Below are positions 20,652 through 28,751 of a stretch of DNA of 49,287 nt, piece after piece. Both the position numbers and the translations under genes were made by a program. Under the pieces are notes generated by a model. It saw only the letters and a program-made list of their open reading frames with translations. It was not told the DNA's origin and did no database searches. The DNA comes from a virus. How positions within the stretch are numbered: the stretch's first letter is position 1; each line of letters opens with the position of its first letter. The stretch covers positions 1-49,287 of the IMG/VR virus record IMGVR_UViG_3300049846_001794; one strand, given 5' to 3'.

Positions 20652-22046
20652 ATGGACAAGGCACAACTTGAAGCGGAAGCAAAGGCGCTTGAGTCTCGGA
20701 TTGCCGAGGTGGAAAAACGCCAAAAAGATATGGATTCAAACTTATTCAACGGCACTGTGAAAGGAAGCAATTCGATGACACCAAGCGGTCTAAGGTCAAA
20801 CTCAGATGAGGCTAGGGCACTCCTTTATTTCGGAGTCCCACACGTCAAAGACTTGCTTCAAGTGAATACGGGCCTTCCCCGTTTTGCCCATGTTCCGGCA
20901 GAACTCAAGCATCTTGTGATTGAGCTTAAAAGGGACATCGACATTTGCCGACTTTCCCGTCAGATCTTTGATGGGATTGTGGACAATGGCGACAAGCCCA
21001 TGAAGCTGAAGGGTGTCCTTGACACCCGCTATGCCAAGGAAGTCTTGGTCCCAAGGATCAAGGCTTTCGGTTCGACCACGGCGGGCGCGGGCGATGAGTG
21101 GGTGCCTGAAGCTGTCTCGGCTCAGTACATCGACGAGTACCAGCTTGAGCGCCAAGTTGCCTCGAAGTTCAAGGCAATCAACATGCCTTCGGACCCCTAC
21201 AATTTGCCGACCAAAGGCGGCTCGACTATTGCTCGTAAACAAGCTGAAGGCGGATCTCTCACGGGAACCAACTTCACCACGGGCAAGATTCAATTTGATG
21301 CCGTGAAACTCAGCGAGTTTTACCCTCTGACTGAGGAATTGAACGAAGATTCGGCACCGGACATTTTAGGCCTTGCGCGGTCTGAGGTAACGGAAGCCCA
21401 AATTCGGGCGGTTGAGACTGCCATTATCAACGGCGACTCTGATGGAACCCACCAAGACTATGACTCCCAATCGGGTGGCGCAGATCTTGCTGTCAAAGTT
21501 TGGGACGGCCTTATCAAACTTGGGATGGCAAACAGCGCCAACGGCGGCAACAAGTCATTCGCAGCGGCGGCTGTCGGCGAAACCGCACTGCGCGATATGC
21601 GCGTGAAGATGGGGAAATATGGCGTGAACCCAAGGGAGCTTATGTGGCTTCTTTCAACCAAGGTTTACAATGAATTTATGAACCTTTCCAACGTGGTGAC
21701 TGTCGATAAGATGGGGCCACTTGCAACGGTTCTCAATGGGGCTTTGGCAGCCTTTGACGGTATCCCCATCGTGATTTCTGAATACATGCGGGATGATGTC
21801 GCAGCTACGGGTTTCAACACCATGGCTGGGCCAAACACCTTTTCGCGGTTTGCTTTGGTCAACAAGACCCGGTTTTACTGGGCGACCCGTAGACCGATTC
21901 GAGTCAAGGCTGTTCAAGATCCTACACCCCCTGCCGATCAATGGTTGATTGCTTCGTGGTATCGCGGTGACTTCAAAGGTCATACGCAAGGTGCCCTAGC
22001 TTCTGGCTATGATGTTTCGGTGGTTGTGGGTTACAATGTGGCCTAA
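20652..22046 (+). CDS. Major capsid protein, HK97 fold (464 aa)
   Basis: Begins with a charged helix (MDKAQLEAEAKALESRIAEV) that would act as the scaffold-like delta domain. Then come typical HK97-fold stretches: FGSTTAGAGDEWVPEAVSAQ, KLSEFYPLTEELNEDSAPDI, ETAIINGDSDGTHQDYDSQ, WLLSTKVYNEFMNLSNVVTV and the closing strands near VNKTRFYWATRRPIRV. Codon use is GC-richer than in neighbours, as expected for a highly expressed gene. A strong intrinsic terminator follows directly. It lies downstream of the protease in the classic order. Confidence 0.92.
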   Translation: MDKAQLEAEAKALESRIAEVEKRQKDMDSNLFNGTVKGSNSMTPSGLRSNSDEARALLYFGVPHVKDLLQVNTGLPRFAHVPAELKHLVIELKRDIDICRLSRQIFDGIVDNGDKPMKLKGVLDTRYAKEVLVPRIKAFGSTTAGAGDEWVPEAVSAQYIDEYQLERQVASKFKAINMPSDPYNLPTKGGSTIARKQAEGGSLTGTNFTTGKIQFDAVKLSEFYPLTEELNEDSAPDILGLARSEVTEAQIRAVETAIINGDSDGTHQDYDSQSGGADLAVKVWDGLIKLGMANSANGGNKSFAAAAVGETALRDMRVKMGKYGVNPRELMWLLSTKVYNEFMNLSNVVTVDKMGPLATVLNGALAAFDGIPIVISEYMRDDVAATGFNTMAGPNTFSRFALVNKTRFYWATRRPIRVKAVQDPTPPADQWLIASWYRGDFKGHTQGALASGYDVSVVVGYNVA

Positions 22047-22073
22047 CCCATAAGCATGAAATGACCGATGCCG

Positions 22074-22104
22074 AAAGGGGCTGTATGATGAATACAGCCC
22101 CTTT
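22074..22104 (+). terminator. Strong intrinsic terminator after the capsid gene
   Basis: AAAGGGGCTGTAT (22074-22086) and ATACAGCCCCTTT (22092-22104) form a perfect 13-bp stem with loop GATGA, followed by TAATTT. It would cap high-level capsid transcripts, with read-through or a new promoter serving downstream genes. Confidence 0.9.
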
Positions 22105-22122
22105 TAATTTAGGATTAAAGCA

Positions 22123-22929
22123 ATGGCTTTGCCTCCTGTTGTCCATCTAAATGAATTTGCCTCAGGCGAATTTTTTGAGTTAGAGACAAGGGGCGCGGGG
22201 ACTTATGAGCAGGTAGGAGAGATCCGGGGAAACTCTATTCTCTCTTCGATCTTTATTGAATCCATAGACCCAGGCGCTACCTTAAAGATCAATTATTATG
22301 ACTCGACTACCGGGGGAGACATCGGGGAGAGATTCGACCTCGTAGGCCACCCCCTTATTGATGATACTGTCCCTGTTTTAACCACCCTCAGAATCCTTGT
22401 GACAAGAATCCACCATCGAGTGGTGGCTGAAGCGATAGTCACAGGCGGGAATATAAAATTCTCCCTTTATGCCACTGTTGTCTCATCGACAGCTTCAGAC
22501 TTAGACCAGAGCCTTGTCTACAACGAGCAGATAGCGAATCTTTTGACAGACAAGGGCCTTGTCGCCGCTGGGTACGATGAGGGGACGGGGAAGTTTTACT
22601 TCCTGCCTATCGACAATGGTGCAGTGAAGGTTACTGGAACGGTGGTGGCTGGGGGAGTGACAACTCCTTTAAACACCACAATAATGACAGATCCTACTCC
22701 TTCGACAGAAACAAGTTTCTCCCTGGTAGGTGTAAAACGATACCGAATGACGAATAGGGGGAATGCAATATTGCGGTATGCTTTCGCTTCTGGGGGGACT
22801 TCGACAAACTACGCAACACTTTACCCAAACGGCACTGTCGAAGAATTAGACATCATTTCCCCGGCTGTAACCATCTATATTCAGTCACCATCCCCCAGCC
22901 AAAGAATTGAGGTGGTATCCTGGAACTAA
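22123..22929 (+). CDS. Virion structural protein, beta-rich (268 aa)
   Basis: First gene after the capsid terminator. Begins MALPPVVHLNEFASGEFFEL and is dominated by alternating beta segments (ATLKINYYDSTTGGDIGERF; VTGTVVAGGVTTPLNTTIMT; AVTIYIQSPSPSQRIEVVSW). There is no signal peptide. Position between capsid and connector genes suggests a head decoration or accessory protein. No named family is recognised. Confidence 0.6.
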   Translation: MALPPVVHLNEFASGEFFELETRGAGTYEQVGEIRGNSILSSIFIESIDPGATLKINYYDSTTGGDIGERFDLVGHPLIDDTVPVLTTLRILVTRIHHRVVAEAIVTGGNIKFSLYATVVSSTASDLDQSLVYNEQIANLLTDKGLVAAGYDEGTGKFYFLPIDNGAVKVTGTVVAGGVTTPLNTTIMTDPTPSTETSFSLVGVKRYRMTNRGNAILRYAFASGGTSTNYATLYPNGTVEELDIISPAVTIYIQSPSPSQRIEVVSWN

Positions 22930-22991
22930 AGAACGGGTTTAAAGGTCCGAAATCCTACTGTCTTTTAAACTTTCTTTAGGGGGATAGTCCT

Positions 22992-23663
22992 ATGGGTATT
23001 GGAATGGACAAGCTGACCTATGATCCGACAGATGCTAACTCGATTGCGGCGTCTAGCACTGTCGGCTCATACGTCCTGGCAGGGGATGACGGCACAGCTA
23101 TCGGTCATGTGTCTGATGCTTTGAAGGTCAACTTCACTAACTCTTCCTTGGCAGTGACGGCTGCCGATCTCGACATTAGAGATCTCGCTTTCGCTACCGA
23201 CAAAGTAGACGTGTCAGGCTCTACTATAGAGCTAGGCGCTACCACTCTCGCGGCTCTGGAAAGCATCACTGTCTCGGCCACTGACCTCGACATTCGGAAC
23301 TTGGCTTTTGCTACTGACAAAGTGGATGTGTCAGGATCTACTATCACGGTAAACCAAGGGACAAGCCCATGGGTGGTTAGTTCGAGCGATTCGGCTCTTG
23401 CAAACACCACGGCCCTTTCGACAGCTGTAGCGCCAACGACTACAGCGACAAACTTTCCAGCGGCACTTGCAAACCGGAAGTACCTCACCTTTCAAAACTT
23501 GAATGGAAACTGTTTTGTCGGCGGTTCTACGGTGACTGCTTCTACCGGATTACGCCTTGCTTCGGGGGCAATGCTTGAAGGCTTGAGGATCGGGCCAGCA
23601 ATCACCTTGAAGCATGTTATGGCTTCGGGTACGGGTGACTTAAGGATCTTTGAACTAAGCTAA
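22992..23663 (+). CDS. Virion structural protein with DLDIR repeats (223 aa)
   Basis: GGGGG lies just upstream of ATG 22992. Two copies of a block reading DLDIR[DN]LAFATDKVDVSGST lie near residues 59 and 98, separated by a related segment (LGATTLAALESITVSA). Similar LDIRDL repeats occur in phage head-decoration or tail-surface proteins, which suggests a beta-solenoid-like surface protein. The C-terminal third (FQNLNGNCFVGGSTVTASTG) is a compact beta domain like that of short phage surface proteins. Confidence 0.6.
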   Translation: MGIGMDKLTYDPTDANSIAASSTVGSYVLAGDDGTAIGHVSDALKVNFTNSSLAVTAADLDIRDLAFATDKVDVSGSTIELGATTLAALESITVSATDLDIRNLAFATDKVDVSGSTITVNQGTSPWVVSSSDSALANTTALSTAVAPTTTATNFPAALANRKYLTFQNLNGNCFVGGSTVTASTGLRLASGAMLEGLRIGPAITLKHVMASGTGDLRIFELS

Positions 23664-23673
23664 AGGGGGTACC

Positions 23674-23907
23674 ATGCAAGATTCCGGCAACGGTTTGACC
23701 TTTACCGACCTTGACTACAAGATGTGCAGGGTGGTTATCGGGCTATTGAGTAGGGGGACTTTCAATCTCAATGCTTCTGGAGTTAGGGAAGCCTCTCCAG
23801 CTTTGTTATGGATTGAAAACCTTCTCCCAAAAATAAAAGATAACATCTTGGACTTTTCGACAGCCAGGATGGTAGAGCCTTCGGACTCAACACCTGAGGA
23901 AAGTTAA
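23674..23907 (+). CDS. Hypothetical virion-operon protein (77 aa)
   Basis: AAAGGGGG lies before ATG 23674. Begins MQDSGNGLTFTDLDYKMCRV and is a mixed helical protein with a charged C-terminus (MVEPSDSTPEES). It sits between two structural genes in the head-accessory block. No family is recognised. It may be a small assembly factor. Confidence 0.55.
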   Translation: MQDSGNGLTFTDLDYKMCRVVIGLLSRGTFNLNASGVREASPALLWIENLLPKIKDNILDFSTARMVEPSDSTPEES

Positions 23908-23926
23908 AACTTAGCAGGGATCTTGC

Positions 23927-24433
23927 ATGGGTTACGGTCAAGAAATTAGCGATGCCATCGGTGCCCAGGATGACATGAAGATCAAAGGGGGTACTGATGG
24001 GACAATCATTGGCAATACTGGGGATCGCCTAAGAGTAGAGGCCAATGTCACTGTAGTACCAGCATCTTCTACTTTTGGGACAATTCTTTATCAGAATGAA
24101 GTGTCTATCTCTTCGAAGACTGAGACAGACATGACGGGGATGACTAGAACGATAGCGTCAGGGAAGACGTTTGTTTTAACTTGTTTCACTGCAAGTTATG
24201 ACACCCAATCACCTATCTATGTAAGGATAAAAAAGCAGACAGCGGGGGGAGGTTCTTTTGTTACTCAATTTAGAATAACTCTTAAGCAACATGGGCAGGA
24301 CGCAAGCCAAGTAACCATCCCTATACCTTTCGGTATCGCAATCGCTACAGCTACAGACGTGATAAAAGTAACCTACGAGTCGGCTATTGCAAAAGGAACT
24401 CTCTGGGCAGCATTCACAGGGATTGAATACTAA
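23927..24433 (+). CDS. Virion structural protein (168 aa)
   Basis: Begins MGYGQEISDAIGAQDDMKIK, then GTDGTIIGNTGDRLRVEANV. This GxxGDRLxV start is common in phage head-accessory proteins. The rest is a beta sandwich-like pattern (ISSKTETDMTGMTRTIASGK; TFVLTCFTASYDTQSPIYVR). Its last base overlaps the next ATG. Probably a virion surface or decoration protein. Confidence 0.6.
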   Translation: MGYGQEISDAIGAQDDMKIKGGTDGTIIGNTGDRLRVEANVTVVPASSTFGTILYQNEVSISSKTETDMTGMTRTIASGKTFVLTCFTASYDTQSPIYVRIKKQTAGGGSFVTQFRITLKQHGQDASQVTIPIPFGIAIATATDVIKVTYESAIAKGTLWAAFTGIEY

Positions 24434-24819
24434 TGGCCTCTCTTTTCACACTTCAAAAGATAGGTACAATAAACGTAGGTGCAAGCCTGTTCATTGACCT
24501 CGGCCTAATCCCAACAGGTTACAAAGAATGGATTGGGTCTGTGATTTACTCCTCGCCGTACAAGGTTTGTACTTTTAACCTTAGAACAAACAATGCAGGG
24601 AAAAGCGCAGGAACCAAATTGACAACTGACACGACGATATTAGATACTTGGACCTCCTCATCTAAAGTTAAATCTATCACCAAAGATTTATACAAGAATG
24701 GAACTTTGCATGTATCTACTGTTGCGGGTACAGGGGTTGAACATTGGTGGTTAGAGATAACATCAAAATCTTCGACTGTAGCGTCTTGTTCCTACACAAT
24801 AAACTACACAGACGAGTAA
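24433..24819 (+). CDS. Beta-rich virion protein, copy A of a tandem pair (128 aa)
   Basis: Begins MASLFTLQKIGTINVGASLF. Shares the order [FY][NE]LR[TA]NN[AS]G[KQ]SAGT, L[YF][KQ]NG, TGVE[HK]-x-WL and a closing xINYT/xIYYT strand with the next gene. It is immunoglobulin-like or jelly-roll-like by pattern. The tandem position suggests gene duplication. Probably a decoration or surface protein. Confidence 0.6.
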   Translation: MASLFTLQKIGTINVGASLFIDLGLIPTGYKEWIGSVIYSSPYKVCTFNLRTNNAGKSAGTKLTTDTTILDTWTSSSKVKSITKDLYKNGTLHVSTVAGTGVEHWWLEITSKSSTVASCSYTINYTDE

Positions 24820-24822
24820 TTA

Positions 24823-25254
24823 ATGGCTGTAGTTATAACACCTACCTTTGAATTGAATCTCATAGGGTCGGCTAATACCGCAACCAAAGATGACTGGTAT
24901 GATGTCGGGGCACTATCTTCACCTTCTGCAAATTCACCGATACCTAGCGCAAAGCAGCTTTACATAGGATTTGCTCTATTTGGTTCACAGGATAAGGCTC
25001 TAGTCTATGAACTAAGAGCAAACAATTCGGGACAATCGGCAGGCACTACAGGGGCCACAACTGTCATAGCATATTCAGCAACAGATCCGACATCGGGGTC
25101 GGTGACTTCTGACCTATTTCAAAACGGGAACATTAGGACAGTCATCCCTGTCTCATCTGCTTCTACAGGGGTGGAAAAAATATGGCTTAGGGTTCAATCC
25201 GGCTCTAACACTGTAGCTACTTTTCAGTGGTTCATTTACTACACCTTGGTCTGA
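24823..25254 (+). CDS. Beta-rich virion protein, copy B of a tandem pair (143 aa)
   Basis: Begins MAVVITPTFELNLIGSANTA three bases after the previous stop. It aligns with the previous gene over its whole second half (YELRANNSGQSAGTTG; DLFQNGNIRTVIPV; STGVEKIWLRVQSGSN). The copies differ at most positions, so the duplication is old and the two may now bind different partners on the head. Confidence 0.6.
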   Translation: MAVVITPTFELNLIGSANTATKDDWYDVGALSSPSANSPIPSAKQLYIGFALFGSQDKALVYELRANNSGQSAGTTGATTVIAYSATDPTSGSVTSDLFQNGNIRTVIPVSSASTGVEKIWLRVQSGSNTVATFQWFIYYTLV

Positions 25255-25261
25255 GGCGACG

Positions 25262-25864
25262 ATGATTGAGCTTACATGGTCACAGATGAAAAGTTTCATT
25301 GCGGCAAGGTCGGTTCCGCTTCAATGTATAGACATGGACACTAGATATTGGCTTGGGGCCTTTGACGGCCCTCTCCACGTCTTCGCCTATATTCACAAAG
25401 AAGATGAGACTGCAAACAAGACCGACTTTGAAACGAACTATCAAAGCTCAGCTAACAAATCACCTACGCCTATAGTTTCACCTTTTGCTGGAAAGACCTT
25501 CGCCAATAAAAAGCTATTTGCAAGGAATACCGGGTTTCAGGCCTCTGTAACAACTGGGGCAAACACTATCGACTACACAGCTACTTACCCTTGGGCAAAG
25601 TTTATAGGGGCTGAAGTGGTAAATTGCGAAGCTCTCGATTACATAGACTTCAAGGTTTACGATACAGCGGCAGGGACTTATTCAGGGGTTCCAAACTATA
25701 TGCTGAATCAGTTTGGCTTTACAGTGAATTTGCCCAAAGACTTCTACCAGAGAATAGCGAACTATGACGCAGACGTTTATCAAGGAATGATTCTTAGAGT
25801 CACATATAATTCTGTCTCTGAGAAGACTATAGGGATAAACTTAATCATGAATGAAGTAAAATAG
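25262..25864 (+). CDS. Virion structural protein (200 aa)
   Basis: Begins MIELTWSQMKSFIAARSVPL and is beta-rich with many aromatic residues (DMDTRYWLGAFDGPLHVFAY; ANYDADVYQGMILRVTYNSV). No signal peptide or membrane helix. It lies at the end of the head-accessory block. Not recognised as a named family; the context argues for a structural role. Confidence 0.6.
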   Translation: MIELTWSQMKSFIAARSVPLQCIDMDTRYWLGAFDGPLHVFAYIHKEDETANKTDFETNYQSSANKSPTPIVSPFAGKTFANKKLFARNTGFQASVTTGANTIDYTATYPWAKFIGAEVVNCEALDYIDFKVYDTAAGTYSGVPNYMLNQFGFTVNLPKDFYQRIANYDADVYQGMILRVTYNSVSEKTIGINLIMNEVK

Positions 25865-25890
25865 GCCAAAACAAATTTACCGAGGGGTAT

Positions 25891-26079
25891 ATGGAGACTT
25901 TAAAACTCACTCATGTTGCTGGGGTTTCTTCAGTAGATTCTGACGATCCTGTAGCTTCTGGTCAAGATCAAGCGAAAGTGGTGGCGAAAGCTTTGAGAGC
26001 CTTGGCTGCTAAGCTTGACGCTGACGCTACAGTAACGGACATTGACTATCTAGCCACTATTGACGCGATTACTTTGTGA
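25891..26079 (+). CDS. Hypothetical virion-operon protein (62 aa)
   Basis: Begins METLKLTHVAGVSSVDSDDP after GAGGGG. It has a helical middle (DQAKVVAKALRALAAKLDAD). Its TGA overlaps the GTG of the next gene, so they are probably co-translated. Function is unknown. Confidence 0.55.
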   Translation: METLKLTHVAGVSSVDSDDPVASGQDQAKVVAKALRALAAKLDADATVTDIDYLATIDAITL

Positions 26080-26660
26080 AGCTTCTATGGGTAGCGGCAG
26101 ACAAGCCAGGATCTAAAGTCATTCGCTGGGCTTTGGATTCTGACTGTTCTCATTTTGCTATTTGCTTCGATGAGAACGAAATGACAAACCCTATTCCAAG
26201 GGGAATAGTTTTTCACGCCTACGAGACTTCCACTCAAGTAATAATGCTAAAAGACTTCCTGAAAAAGTATAGAGTCATCCATGCTCTTCAGCCGCTCAGA
26301 TATGTGGATGAGGAAGGTCTTTATCAAAAGATTTTGGACGTTGAAGGCGGTAGACCCTATGACTGGCCAGCCTTCTTTTGGTTCGGGTATAGAGCTTTGC
26401 TGGCGAAGGCTGGCCTTAAACCCATCTCTGGTTTCAACAAATTCCAAGTAGACAAAGCCAGATTATGCACAGGAATCGCGCCTACAGTGTTAAAATTCTT
26501 GGGACTCCAACTTCCTTACGGGGTGGACCCAGAATTGACACCCCCTCATAAGCTCTACGACATTTGTGTAGACTTGAGGGCCTTCATCTCAGCTTGGGGA
26601 TGGAGGGAAACAGCTAACAGGGTAGGTGGGCATGATATTCAAACTAGCATTCAACCCTGA
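26076..26660 (+). CDS. Probable permuted NlpC/P60-like peptidase or amidase (194 aa)
   Basis: Starts with GTG at 26076. His26 lies in DSDCSHFAICF and Cys131 in ARLCTGIAP, with RPYDWPAFFWFGYRAL between. A His-before-Cys order, with SHxxI and a C-[ST] motif at a helix start, is the pattern of circularly permuted NlpC/P60 (YiiX-like) enzymes. In a virion operon it could be a wall-degrading enzyme carried in the particle. The match is by motif order only, and a structural derivative without activity is possible. Confidence 0.5.
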   Translation: MKLLWVAADKPGSKVIRWALDSDCSHFAICFDENEMTNPIPRGIVFHAYETSTQVIMLKDFLKKYRVIHALQPLRYVDEEGLYQKILDVEGGRPYDWPAFFWFGYRALLAKAGLKPISGFNKFQVDKARLCTGIAPTVLKFLGLQLPYGVDPELTPPHKLYDICVDLRAFISAWGWRETANRVGGHDIQTSIQP

Positions 26661-26850
26661 CCCCTCAGAACGGCCTTGGCGTCTAATTACAAAAGACGGT
26701 AAAACCCACACTTTCAACAGAGTGACAATCGAAACCCCTTATTGCTGTACGATGATTGAGACATCAAAGGACGGCACTAGACATGGGTTTATCGTCGTAG
26801 ATGGCCTTCTAGTGATAGACACTGTAGAAAACTCTGCTTCTATCAGATAG
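26632..26850 (+). CDS. Hypothetical virion-operon protein (72 aa)
   Basis: Start taken at ATG 26632 (MIFKLAFNPDPSERPWRLIT), inside the end of the preceding gene, with GGTGGG upstream. A GTG at 26626 is possible. It is beta-rich with a Cys pair (ETPYCCTMIETSKDG). No family is recognised. It lies just before the connector genes. Confidence 0.55.
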   Translation: MIFKLAFNPDPSERPWRLITKDGKTHTFNRVTIETPYCCTMIETSKDGTRHGFIVVDGLLVIDTVENSASIR

Positions 26851-26882
26851 GGTCATCCCTACACCATTGAAAGAGGTAAAGA

Positions 26883-27167
26883 ATGAAAATAGTAATGACA
26901 GGGAGACGAGTGGCAGGGAAAGACCCGCTAGTGTTCAAGAATCCGACAGGAGAGCCTATCTTCTTGGAAGATATAGGCTGTGTATCTCAAGATGTTCCAG
27001 ACAGTTTGGCTTTAGAGCTTTGCTCCAAATACAGCGACATTTTGAAAGTATGGAACGAAAAAGGGGTGGAAAAGTCTGTTGAATCCCCAGAAAATAAAAT
27101 GATCCCTGCAAGAAAGTACAAGAAAAAGGGTGTCAGAGAAGAAGAGGGTCTTGTACCAGAATTTTGA
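26883..27167 (+). CDS. Hypothetical connector-region protein (94 aa)
   Basis: AAAGAGGT precedes the ATG. Begins MKIVMTGRRVAGKDPLVFKN; the second half is helical, then strongly basic (RKYKKKGVREEEG). It sits immediately before the head-tail connector gene. Not recognised; a head-completion helper is plausible from the location. Confidence 0.55.
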   Translation: MKIVMTGRRVAGKDPLVFKNPTGEPIFLEDIGCVSQDVPDSLALELCSKYSDILKVWNEKGVEKSVESPENKMIPARKYKKKGVREEEGLVPEF

Positions 27168-27178
27168 GGAGCGATTAA

Positions 27179-27814
27179 GTGCCTTACCCAGTTTACACAG
27201 TAGACCCTTACGCTCTGATAACTCTTGGGGCGGTCAAGGAACATTTGAACATCCCCGATGCTACCACGACTCAAGACAATGTTTTGACCCGTTACATTAA
27301 TGTTTCGATGGAGCTAATCGAAAGAGAGTTAGACAGAAAAATTCTTTCGAGATCCTACACCGAATATTATGACGGGAGATCTACAAACAGGATCTTGCTT
27401 AGAAACTGGCCTATAATTTCTGTCTCTGAGCTTTGGAATGACCCTTCTGGAGATTTCACAGACACGTCCAATCAACTGTCTGCTTCGGACTTCAACATTG
27501 ACGGCGAAGGAGAGGCGGCCATAGGGGTTTTGCTGAGAAATGGTCTTCTCTTCTCGAAGGCTTCAAGATCTATCAAAGCGGTTTATACCGCCGGATATGC
27601 GACAGTCCCTTATACCCTACAAGAGGCTTCAATTCTCCACATTGAATATCTCTATGACGCTAGGGCAGACAGGCGCATAGGGATCAGCACAAAAGGTAAG
27701 AATCAGGAGAACACCACTTTTCTTACAGACCTTCCTGATTTTGTGAAAAATATGCTGGACCCATATCGAAGGATGGAGACTCCTCTTTCTTACCAAAGCG
27801 TAAGGGGTGAATGA
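27179..27814 (+). CDS. Head-tail connector (HK97 gp6-like, 211 aa)
   Basis: Starts with GTG at 27179. The pattern is typical of gp6-like adaptors: ITLGAVKEHLNIPDATTTQD, RYINVSMELIERELDRKILS, YYDGRSTNRILLRNWPIISV, IKAVYTAGYATVPYTLQEAS and a helical end. It makes the ring below the portal. The following gene starts immediately after its stop. Confidence 0.8.
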   Translation: MPYPVYTVDPYALITLGAVKEHLNIPDATTTQDNVLTRYINVSMELIERELDRKILSRSYTEYYDGRSTNRILLRNWPIISVSELWNDPSGDFTDTSNQLSASDFNIDGEGEAAIGVLLRNGLLFSKASRSIKAVYTAGYATVPYTLQEASILHIEYLYDARADRRIGISTKGKNQENTTFLTDLPDFVKNMLDPYRRMETPLSYQSVRGE

Positions 27815-28297
27815 TTGGGGAAGAGTGTAAGCACTGGAGAGCTAGGCAGGGAGCTTGAGCGAAGGTTCAAAGCTAAGCTTTCCCGCTACCACCCTCAAGA
27901 CCCCAAGCTGAAAGAAGCTTTGATGAGAATAGGGGTGTTGATAGAGACTGAAGCCAAATTGAATATAAGGCGCAAGCACATCATCGACACAGGAACCCTC
28001 TTCAACTCAATCAGATATCAGCTAATCTCTCAGGGGGCGATATCTGGGGTTGAGGTAGGGTCTTACGGTGTCCCCTATGCCGCTGCCCATGAGTTTGGGT
28101 TTCAAGGCACTGTGACAGTGCCAACACACAACAGGTTTCAGACCAAGGCTTTTGGAAGACCGATCAAGAATCCAAGATCTATCTCTGTCTCAACTCATTC
28201 TCGGAGAATGAACATAAGGGCCAGACCTTATTTAAGACCAGCATTTAAGAAGGCAAGACAGAAGATCATGGACCTTATCGCGGAGATTGTCAGATGA
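27815..28297 (+). CDS. Tail completion/minor tail protein (HK97 gp10-like, 160 aa)
   Basis: Starts with TTG at 27815 after AAGGGG. Recognisable gp10/virion-morphogenesis features: LKEALMRIGVLIETEAKLNI, IIDTGTLFNSIRYQL, YGVPYAAAHEFGF and RARPYLRPAFKKA. It acts at the head-tail junction. Between these motifs is a basic insertion (NRFQTKAFGRPIKNPRSISV). It overlaps the next gene by four bases. Confidence 0.8.
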   Translation: MGKSVSTGELGRELERRFKAKLSRYHPQDPKLKEALMRIGVLIETEAKLNIRRKHIIDTGTLFNSIRYQLISQGAISGVEVGSYGVPYAAAHEFGFQGTVTVPTHNRFQTKAFGRPIKNPRSISVSTHSRRMNIRARPYLRPAFKKARQKIMDLIAEIVR

Positions 28298-28728
28298 GCA
28301 TAGAGTCCACCATAGCTGATGCTCTAGTCTCTGTTTTACAGGCTGTGCCAGGAATCAACTCTGTCAACTTTGACAAGGTTATCCTGGCTACATCTGATTT
28401 CAGAGACTTTGAACTCCCTGCGATTCAGCTTTGGGATGTTGGGCAATTCATCGAGCATCAAAGGGGGAGGATCTTAGTAACGTGGTCCATCTCCCTTGAA
28501 ATAGTTATGAAATCTCTCGTTTCTGGTCAAGTATCACAAAAAGATCTTTGGGAGCTTCGGAGAACGATTCAACTTGCACTATGGGCAAATCCAAACTTGA
28601 GTATTCCTGGAGTGGTTCATTTAGTTTACACTGGCAATATCACGGACCTTCATTCAGTAGAGCCTTACTACATCGCTCGATTAGACTTCGATGTTTTGTA
28701 TTACGACGATCTGACGGGGTGGTGTTGA
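28294..28728 (+). CDS. Tail terminator protein (144 aa)
   Basis: Begins MSIESTIADALVSVLQAVPG, then ILATSDFRDFELPAIQLWDV, and ends with a strand-rich part (EPYYIARLDFDVLYYDDLTG). Length, fold pattern and position right before the tail tube gene match siphophage tail terminators. These cap the tail after tube assembly. ATGA overlap with the preceding gene. Confidence 0.7.
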   Translation: MSIESTIADALVSVLQAVPGINSVNFDKVILATSDFRDFELPAIQLWDVGQFIEHQRGRILVTWSISLEIVMKSLVSGQVSQKDLWELRRTIQLALWANPNLSIPGVVHLVYTGNITDLHSVEPYYIARLDFDVLYYDDLTGWC

Positions 28729-28751
28729 ATAAATTTTAGGAGCAAAAGAAG

